This document shows, one piece after another, positions 7,901-12,186 of a stretch of 12,186 bases of DNA. Each line of letters opens with the position of its first letter. Position 1 is the first letter of the stretch. A program made the position numbers and the translations under genes. The DNA is taken from contig VXZL01000116.1 of the NCBI GenBank assembly GCA_009845505.1, positions 1-12,186 of the forward strand, given 5' to 3'. Source of the DNA: Candidatus Poribacteria bacterium (GTDB lineage: Bacteria > Poribacteria > WGA-4E > WGA-3G). The notes below the pieces were generated by a model. That model ran no database searches and had not been told where the DNA came from. It saw nothing but the letters and a program-made list of their open reading frames with translations.

Positions 7901-8513
7901 ACTTGACATAACCGAACCAAATAAACCGGCGTTAGACGGTATATACAAAGATGATACCGTCCTAATTGATGCCCAAGTCAGCGGCGACCTCCTCTATCTA
8001 CTTGATAGTGAAAGCGTTCAAGTTATTGATACACGCACACTGACGACGACTTCAGCCCTTCTTTACAGAAACCGCGAACTCCAATTTCCGTCTGAATTGA
8101 AGTTAGTAGACGGTGTGCTCTACGTCACTGATCTATACCAACTCCGGACTTTCCGTGTACATCCAGAAGGCTATTCACTTGCTGTGGAGGAACTTACGCC
8201 TTCCGATTGGAAACCCACTCCACTTAAACTGACATCAATCAATCGTTTAAACCAAAACTTTCCGAACCCATTTAACCCGGAAACTTGGATTCCATATCAA
8301 CTCGCCTCAGATGCAAAAGTGGTCCTTCATATTTACGACACACAAGGGAGGCGTATCTATTCTCAGACCCTCGGGCATCAAAAAGCGGGTTCACATACCG
8401 CCTATTGGGACGGTAGAAATACTGCCGGTGAATCCGTTGCCAGCGGCGTATATTTCTATTCACTCGAAGCTGGCACTTTTCAGGCAACCCGAAAAATGCT
8501 AATCCAGCGATGA
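4911..8513 (+). CDS. Secreted zinc metalloprotease with LVIVD beta-propellers and C-terminal sorting-type domain
   Basis: 1200 residues. Residues 1-20 are a classic signal peptide ending FVSA, so the protein is exported; the ATG at 4911 gives this peptide at the very N-terminus, with GAGGA 15 bases upstream. Residues 25-320 hold a protease domain: HEFAH (188-192) is the HExxH zinc site, and WLEEG (207-211) supplies the third ligand, probably E210, as in gluzincins such as the M30 or M1 type. From about 494 to 1083 there are roughly 14 repeats of about 42 residues of the LVIVD type (for example AYIADGTAGVHVIDI, 549-563), probably beta-propellers. Residues 1115-1200 are a FlgD-Ig-like/type-A sorting domain with NQNFPNPFNPETWIPYQL, YWDGRN and SGVYFYSL, suggesting surface anchoring or type-IX-like secretion. 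Substrate unknown. It is monocistronic, with its own promoter and a likely terminator. Confidence 0.9.
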   Translation: MRLFISILLIFFTISSFVSADTWLCGTPLLHQEHPPQHPPEASAAAPAAPVQIGQTERFFIHIPEAEVTATCIAKSEHLYVYIDNSVRDMLTDAEAVAITREFDTRIYPSVREWMGSEWKPGIDRDNRITLLMHDVGMNNSGEDYGGYFASIDQIPTAPNSNRREMLYMDIFQFKERSRHTFYSSLAHEFAHLINWFQNGGTSDQRWLEEGTASFVEWAVYGTVHTIFVDGYLSNPSVSLAYANTREVYYGAAFLLMLYLYEQYGGKGLIHTLAASDALGEQAINAALANNGKNVRFPEVFLNWGLANWTNTQARNRQLGYANLSNRRVNAAVPRVSNYPNRTNNIPIDQWSVSYTVFQNLPETLDLSVTGADTGNLYATTLYLTPDQQTEITPIPFDTENKGYLRQEGLQRRGELVLMVTADTPGTFRYVAAAPSDLNDADRTMGPLRQHISDVIPNSITFAFKNRAQPSFRPTNLTPKTYLEPKTEIHLASDYTDVKIGGIDEDYLYAASRWGLEIFSLIEPTKPTHVGEIATPGQARAVTVDGETAYIADGTAGVHVIDIAIPTDPSIVKTVSGFTDASQVRVADGNLYALDKDRGLLVFNLRDVHNARTPPPRRFFRTAGTPLNVTIHDDTVYFSDNRHGLFILDPSPFGNFVVRSTVPIFAAAYEIANTRNGTYAYVASGNLIGVDVTDMQRPETSFHLQTPGLATGIQFWNNTVYLTDQQTGLHIINARNPQQPRRISSQPTFGNAKNVALRDTLAYIADGKGGIQTIDISQPKSPKWLHRYAFGGRAHGLDVVKTGEDTRTIYVANGVGGLKTLEFTTPYQGAVTERLSFSTNPEISGDSLEAARCTKIRVRDGYGFAAVETGMFVVDLTANTIVAYVPTDVAVSDIALYEGYVYLCAGSLIVIDSRVPQQSRIVARRDMPGSAYRVALDVDSPTHAYVAALEGGLHIFDTTNPGMPRPVGSYPTQGNATGITLTGKRAYLLDSGIGVAALDITEPNKPALDGIYKDDTVLIDAQVSGDLLYLLDSESVQVIDTRTLTTTSALLYRNRELQFPSELKLVDGVLYVTDLYQLRTFRVHPEGYSLAVEELTPSDWKPTPLKLTSINRLNQNFPNPFNPETWIPYQLASDAKVVLHIYDTQGRRIYSQTLGHQKAGSHTAYWDGRNTAGESVASGVYFYSLEAGTFQATRKMLIQR

Positions 8514-8525
8514 ATCAGCGATCAA

Positions 8526-8543
8526 TAAGCGTGTATGGCTTAT
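8526..8543 (+). other. Small stem-loop just after the protease stop
   Basis: ATAAGC (8525-8530) pairs with GCTTAT (8538-8543) over a 7-base loop. It sits directly before the terminator candidate and may be part of the transcript's 3' end structure. Confidence 0.3.
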
Positions 8544-8548
8544 GGCGA

Positions 8549-8588
8549 GGTTGCTACGCAACCCTTTCAGCTGTTAGCATTTTTTTTA
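8549..8588 (+). terminator. Candidate rho-independent terminator after the protease gene
   Basis: GGTTGC (8549-8554), a TAC loop and GCAACC (8558-8563) form a tight 6-bp stem. It is followed 16 bases later by eight T residues (8580-8587), which directly follow a minor GCT/AGC stem (8570-8578). Position after the stop codon and the T run support termination, but the distance from stem to T run is longer than ideal. Confidence 0.45.
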
Positions 8589-8680
8589 ACACTTCAGGGA
8601 CTCATTGTTGAAAAGCAAAGGTGCCCTGATAAAAAAAGGGGAAAAAAATTCTGTAACGCAAATAAGCAAAAAACGTTGAA

Positions 8681-8709
8681 TTGATTAGTCCAACACTATT
8701 CAGCAAAAT
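8681..8709 (+). promoter_or_regulatory. Possible promoter of the unknown gene-PLP enzyme operon
   Basis: TTGATT (8681-8686), 17 bases, then CAAAAT (8704-8709); each hexamer matches consensus at 4 of 6. Transcription would start near 8716, about 40 bases before the ATG at 8756. The longest open frame begins with this same TTG, so it is probably not the start codon. Confidence 0.35.
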
Positions 8710-8755
8710 TTATGTTGTTTTTGCTCGCAAAGAGATTCGCAAGGAGAAAACTAAT

Positions 8756-10495
8756 ATGGCTAGAAATAGCGTAACAGGTTGTTTTCGAGACATTGAGATA
8801 TCGTTTAGCACCGATATAGACTGCATCCGTATGAGTCTGCGGAACTTGATTATGGACGAAAGCCAAGTACGCGTGATGTATCAGAAACACCCGACGAGCG
8901 GACTCGCCAATTGGAAGCAGCTCGAGTTAACGAACAAACCCGTCTCGCTTCGTCTTCCATCAGAGGTGCTTGAAGCATACCGTTTGACATTTTTTGTTGA
9001 CGATGCCGAACCTATTTCCGCTCGTGTTGAAAAGATATTGGCAGAACTCGAAACACCCAGTAGTGAACCCTCGGTCGAAGATTTACCAGAAGATATCAAA
9101 GAAGATATCAAGACTGCAACTGATATGCAATCTGTAGGTACGTTTAACGAGGTAGACACAGGTGCTGCCGAAGAACCTGAAACCGTCGCAGCTCAGCAGA
9201 CAGAAACAATTCTTGACTTACCCGAAATACAGCAGCCTATAGATACACCCAGTAACGAGAACATAGATGTTTCTGACGTACCAGAAGCTATAGAAGTTGA
9301 TCAAGCAGAAACAACACTCGATTTACCCGGAATACAGCAGCCACCAGAGTCACCGAAGGACGTGACACCAGAGGTACGAGAAGAGCCAGAAGTTGTCGCA
9401 GTCAAACAGGTAGAAACGATACCCCACCTATCGGAAATACAGCATCCGAAACAGCCTCTTCGCGCACGACCAAAAAGTCTACGAGCAACTGTTAAGCGGC
9501 TGCTGCCTTCAGCACGTGTCGTGCAGCCGTCGACAATTCGGAAAGTCAAGCCTGATGTGCTGAGTGTCGCTTCCGCTTTGGAATTCAAAATTTCGGTCCC
9601 CACCCTTCCGCCAAGTGCGCGCGCAAAACAACGGCGGGCACAAGTAAATGCGACACAGGAAAGCGCAGGCATTTACGCCAAGAGAACCCCTAAAGAAAAG
9701 GAAAACGGTCTCTTTGGTCAAATCGTGCGTACATTGAAAGGTGGAATACGGGGTAAAGCCTACTACCAAGAAAAAGGCGAAACTATCCAGAACGAATTCC
9801 AAGATCAACTCTCTAAGTTGGAGAGAGATTACAATGAGGGGTACGGGCTCAATCTGACATCATGGAAACCAGAAACGCTCTGTGAAGAGGAAACCGCAAT
9901 TTTCCTCCTCAACCTCATGGTAAACGAAGTGATTGCATGGCAGAAAGAGACGGGCCGTGCGACCCCTGAAACCGAAGGGATCGTCGAAACGCTTGCTGAA
10001 GTAGATGCACTCCTGCGCCAGACACTCAAGCAGACGCGAGGCCTCAGTACACCGTCCCCAACGTTGTTCCCAAACCTCCTTGCTGAAAACGAAAGAGACC
10101 TTGAGAAAATTCGGAGTGAATGTGATGCCTATCTCCGGCGTTTCACCAGTAAGTTAATTGAACAGGAGAAAAATCACGCGACTAAAATTGAGATTCTCTC
10201 CTTCAGAAAATTCCTTACGGAGTTCATCCGAGATTTCCTATTCGCCGAGATCGCGAAAAACATACTCGGAAATGCACTCCCCAAACGTCTCAATTGGTTC
10301 CTCGAGCTCGTCGATTCTGAAGTCATGCCAATTGAAATTGGAAAAACGAAAGTGTCACCGAGCCATCACAAAGTGAAAGACGCTCGCCCCAGTGAATGTG
10401 AATCCGGCACAATTGTCGAGGTCGTCACACCGGGCTTACAATCAAGAGACGGTAAACGCGTCAACCAGATGGCTGTCGTCATTGAAGCGGAGTAA
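8756..10495 (+). CDS. Unrecognised 579-residue protein with acidic 35-residue repeats and GrpE-like C-terminus
   Basis: I do not recognise the full protein. The ATG at 8756 has AAGGAG (8741-8746) 9 bases before it, far better than the upstream TTG at 8681. No signal peptide or membrane span is seen, so it is probably cytoplasmic. Residues 1-95 look like a beta-rich domain. Residues 96-240 are acidic and low complexity, with three 25-residue units spaced exactly 35 residues apart (141, 176, 211), each carrying a TLDLPGIQQP-like core. Residues 235-315 are basic and proline-rich. Residues 316-430 form a predicted helical domain (FGQIVRTLKGGIRGKAYYQE). Residues 443-579 resemble GrpE: a long charged helix, a KFLTEFIRDFL helix, then a small beta part with GTIVEVVTPG (552-561) and MAVVIEAE at the end. 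GrpE similarity is my reading and is weak; no DnaK or DnaJ gene is nearby. Its stop lies 3 bases before the PLP enzyme start. Confidence 0.85.
   Translation: MARNSVTGCFRDIEISFSTDIDCIRMSLRNLIMDESQVRVMYQKHPTSGLANWKQLELTNKPVSLRLPSEVLEAYRLTFFVDDAEPISARVEKILAELETPSSEPSVEDLPEDIKEDIKTATDMQSVGTFNEVDTGAAEEPETVAAQQTETILDLPEIQQPIDTPSNENIDVSDVPEAIEVDQAETTLDLPGIQQPPESPKDVTPEVREEPEVVAVKQVETIPHLSEIQHPKQPLRARPKSLRATVKRLLPSARVVQPSTIRKVKPDVLSVASALEFKISVPTLPPSARAKQRRAQVNATQESAGIYAKRTPKEKENGLFGQIVRTLKGGIRGKAYYQEKGETIQNEFQDQLSKLERDYNEGYGLNLTSWKPETLCEEETAIFLLNLMVNEVIAWQKETGRATPETEGIVETLAEVDALLRQTLKQTRGLSTPSPTLFPNLLAENERDLEKIRSECDAYLRRFTSKLIEQEKNHATKIEILSFRKFLTEFIRDFLFAEIAKNILGNALPKRLNWFLELVDSEVMPIEIGKTKVSPSHHKVKDARPSECESGTIVEVVTPGLQSRDGKRVNQMAVVIEAE
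9089..9112 (+). repeat. Tandem 12-bp duplication in the unknown gene
   Basis: GAAGATATCAAA (9089-9100) is followed directly by GAAGATATCAAG (9101-9112), 11 of 12 identical, encoding EDIK twice. It is in frame and lies just ahead of the 105-bp repeats, showing that this low-complexity part expands by duplication. Confidence 0.7.
9176..9460 (+). repeat. Three in-frame 105-bp repeats in the unknown gene
   Basis: Units begin at 9176, 9281 and 9386. Each codes for about 25 conserved residues (PE, then a QxET core, then a LPEIQQP-like end) followed by a 10-residue variable acidic linker. The proteins are more alike than the DNA, pointing to old repeats kept by selection at the protein level. Confidence 0.75.
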
Positions 10496-10498
10496 ATC

Positions 10499-11515
10499 AT
10501 GCCAACCCCAGCGCAGTTGATTGAGCGAGTCGCACAGATACCACAAGTAAAACTTGGTCATTTCCCAACACCCCTTGAAGAATGTCCGAGACTCTCCGAT
10601 GCACTCGGAGGTCCGCGTATCTTCATGAAACGCGAAGATTGCTCAGGTTTGGCATTTGGGGGGAACAAGGTGCGGCAGCTCACGTTTACACTCGGCGACG
10701 CTGTCGCGCAAGGCGCCGATACAATCGTACACGGTGCGGCATCGCAATCAAATCACTGCAGACAAGCCGCCGCTGCTTGTGGCAAACTTGGACTTAAGTG
10801 CTATCTGCGTCTCGCCCGCGACCACAAGAGTATCCCGCAAGGTAATTTATTGTTAGATAAATTAGCCAGCGTTGATATTGAGATCGTTGATGTCCCCTTC
10901 GGACCCGAATTAGATGCGGTGAAGCAGGAATTGGCGAAAAAATTGGAATCTGAAGGGCTGAAACCCTATGTTGTCGCGGGTCCGCGTTCAACCGCACTTG
11001 CTGCTGTTGCTTTCGCATGGTGCATCGCTGAAATTGCACAACAGCAAGAACAGTTAGGTATCGATGCAAATTGGATTTACACCTCCTCCGTAGGTGGCAC
11101 ACAAGCAGGACTCGTCCTCGGCACCAAAACGCTTGCCCTGAAAATGAAACCTTTCGGTATCGCACCAATTCGCTGGGAGAATAAACACGAGCGTTTACGC
11201 ACCGCTGCAAACGATGCAGCAGCCATCCTCGGACTTGACAATACACAGGTCGCAGATGCAGACATTCAGAATACGGACGACTATGTTGGACAGGCTTACG
11301 GGTATCTCACACCCGAATGTATTGATGCCCTTAAGCTTGTTGTCAAAACAGAGGGGATTTTTCTCGATCCCGTCTACACTGCTAAAGCCATGGCGTGCCT
11401 CATCGACCACATTCAACAAGGCAAACTTGGACGTGACGATACTGTCATTTTCCTACACACCGGTGGCACTCCCGCACTCTTTGCTTATCAAGAGGAATTA
11501 GTTGCCGACCTCTAA
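10499..11515 (+). CDS. PLP-dependent D-cysteine desulfhydrase/ACC deaminase family enzyme
   Basis: Cytoplasmic pyridoxal-phosphate enzyme of 338 residues, the usual family length. D-cysteine desulfhydrase breaks D-cysteine into pyruvate, ammonia and sulfide; ACC deaminase opens 1-aminocyclopropane-1-carboxylate. Visible motifs: GNK (55-57) with K57 as the PLP lysine, QSNHCRQ (83-89) with the S-N-H catalytic segment, the phosphate loop SSVGGTQAG (196-204), YGYLTPE (267-273), DPVYTAKAM (290-298) with Y293, and HTGGTPALFAY (320-330). At the two positions that mark true ACC deaminases (Glu295 and Leu322 in the Pseudomonas enzyme) this protein has T294 and T321, which favours D-cysteine desulfhydrase or a related D-amino-acid lyase. 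CGGAG (10488-10492) at the end of the upstream gene is its ribosome site and the gap is 3 bases, so the two are co-translated. Exact substrate not proven. Confidence 0.9.
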   Translation: MPTPAQLIERVAQIPQVKLGHFPTPLEECPRLSDALGGPRIFMKREDCSGLAFGGNKVRQLTFTLGDAVAQGADTIVHGAASQSNHCRQAAAACGKLGLKCYLRLARDHKSIPQGNLLLDKLASVDIEIVDVPFGPELDAVKQELAKKLESEGLKPYVVAGPRSTALAAVAFAWCIAEIAQQQEQLGIDANWIYTSSVGGTQAGLVLGTKTLALKMKPFGIAPIRWENKHERLRTAANDAAAILGLDNTQVADADIQNTDDYVGQAYGYLTPECIDALKLVVKTEGIFLDPVYTAKAMACLIDHIQQGKLGRDDTVIFLHTGGTPALFAYQEELVADL

Positions 11516-11696
11516 CTTCAATTACTCCGGATTAAAACCGCAGCTGGATTCAGTGGTACCATCTTGCTAATCTGATGCAATAGTCTCCTTCCCCGACTCC
11601 CCTCTGAATTGATTTTTCCTTTGACTTTTTTCTTCTCTGTGATTACCTTAACGTGAGCTCTATAATACCTACTCCCAGAGAAGGACCTTCAAAGTT
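11516..11696 (+). other. Intergenic gap before the methyltransferase gene
   Basis: 181 bases, pyrimidine-rich between 11575 and 11640. No convincing terminator follows the PLP gene. A TTGACT (11621-11626) is present but is 34 bases from the TATAAT, too far to be its -35 partner. No small gene is supported. Confidence 0.4.
11661..11666 (+). promoter_or_regulatory. TATAAT -10 element before the methyltransferase gene
   Basis: A perfect TATAAT with no good -35 at 16-18 bases. A transcript would start near 11672, about 25 bases before the TTG at 11697 and just ahead of the AAGGA (11681-11685). The position supports a separate transcription unit and the TTG start. Confidence 0.4.
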
Positions 11697-12186
11697 TTGC
11701 CCTATATATACCGCTCTAACGACAACCACTATACGCCCGGTGAAAATCTAAAGAACTTATTTGAAGAGTTGGTAGTCCAACCGTTTAAACGCAACCTACC
11801 CGTATTAGCCGAAGATGTTAAAAATAACAGAATATACTACTGGGAAGATATTGCGCGCATTCTCAGACAAGGACAAAGCAATTTCGATGAAACGTCCTAT
11901 GATAAACCATCGAATGAATATTATTTTCCAAAGGACAAGGTGGCTATCTATTGCGGACATCACATGCCAAGACACCTTTTTAGTTCTTATCACATTTTTA
12001 CACATCGCCTCACACCGATAAGCGAGAAGGATAAAGTTGTATTCATAGATTTCGGTTGTGGCCCCTTAACTTCAGGGATTGCTTTTCGAGCCTTTGCAGG
12101 ACAGAGCGACATTACCTATTTAGGAATTGATAGTTCGCAAACCATGCTTGATAAAGCGGCGGTAATTAACAGGTACGGTCCCAATA
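11697..12186 (+). CDS. SAM-dependent methyltransferase, N-terminal part (cut by window end)
   Basis: The frame is open from the stop at 11649-11651 to the window end; from the TTG at 11697 it gives 163 residues. It contains motif I of class I (Rossmann) methyltransferases, VVFIDFGCGPLTSG (114-127), where S-adenosylmethionine binds, and the acidic motif YLGIDSS (141-147; D145) that follows strand 2. Residues 1-110 are a charged, aromatic-rich N-terminal part (YYWEDI, YCGHHMPRHLF at 85-95) that I cannot place. No ATG occurs in frame until codon 90, which would remove the domain, and TTG 11697 is the only usable early start; AAGGA lies 11 bases before it. The methyl acceptor is unknown. A frameshift or upstream fusion is possible but not needed. 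The rest of the catalytic domain lies outside the window. Confidence 0.8.
   Translation, partial: MPYIYRSNDNHYTPGENLKNLFEELVVQPFKRNLPVLAEDVKNNRIYYWEDIARILRQGQSNFDETSYDKPSNEYYFPKDKVAIYCGHHMPRHLFSSYHIFTHRLTPISEKDKVVFIDFGCGPLTSGIAFRAFAGQSDITYLGIDSSQTMLDKAAVINRYGPN

Noticed and set aside
8594..8637. TCAGGG/CCCTGA stem followed by A7 as a terminator
   Set aside because: Only 6 bp with a 24-base loop. The A run would act only for minus-strand transcription, and no minus-strand gene ends here.
10794..11246. 150-residue minus-strand open frame
   Set aside because: Antisense to the PLP enzyme with its intact catalytic motifs; composition is shadow-like.
11621..11666. TTGACT and TATAAT as a promoter pair
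   Set aside because: The spacer is 34 bases, double the functional distance; only the -10 was kept.
11815..12021. 68-residue plus-strand open frame with ATG
   Set aside because: Out of frame with and inside the methyltransferase, whose SAM motifs are clear; also overlapped by another shadow on the minus strand.

Overview
The window comes from a Gram-negative-type bacterium: it holds an outer-membrane TonB-dependent receptor and a large secreted protein with a type-IX-secretion-like (FlgD-Ig-like) C-terminal tail. That tail carries the segment NPFNPETWIPYQLA, which I associate with Candidatus Poribacteria (sponge or marine lineage). This taxonomic call is recognition plus inference, not a database result.

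Layout. (1) 1-1040, minus strand: N-terminal 346 residues of a TonB-dependent receptor, cut by the window edge. (2) 1041-1277: divergent intergenic region. (3) 1278-2288: YiaK/DlgD-type 2,3-diketo-L-gulonate reductase. (4) 2496-3620 and 3621-4469: two-gene operon of a Gfo/Idh/MocA oxidoreductase and a fumarylacetoacetate hydrolase (FAH) family enzyme. (5) 4470-4910: non-coding, rich in repeats (a 123-bp stretch with 16-bp inverted ends, an extra copy of one end, and twin CCCGAA/TTCGGG palindromes), then a good sigma70-like promoter. (6) 4911-8513: secreted zinc metalloprotease with about 14 LVIVD-type propeller repeats and a sorting-type C-terminal domain. (7) 8756-10495: unrecognised protein with three 35-residue acidic repeats and a tail resembling GrpE; it is almost continuous with (8) 10499-11515, a PLP enzyme of the D-cysteine desulfhydrase/ACC deaminase family. 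(9) 11697-12186: N-terminal part of a SAM-dependent methyltransferase, probably TTG-started, cut by the window edge.

How it fits together. Genes 3-5 look like a small sugar-acid catabolic set: a keto-acid reductase, a sugar-type dehydrogenase and a C-C-bond hydrolase. The divergently transcribed outer-membrane receptor could import the substrate, but no substrate can be read from the sequence. The secreted protease-propeller protein stands alone. The unknown protein and the PLP enzyme share a transcript, with no obvious functional link. For three genes the longest open frame begins at a TTG that lies in the -35 hexamer or at the expected transcription start of a plausible promoter; downstream ATG starts were chosen for these.

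No CRISPR array, rRNA, tRNA, transposase or recognised defence locus is visible. The best candidates for something undescribed are the 579-residue protein at 8756-10495, the protease/double-propeller protein at 4911-8513, and the repeat cluster at 4524-4737.
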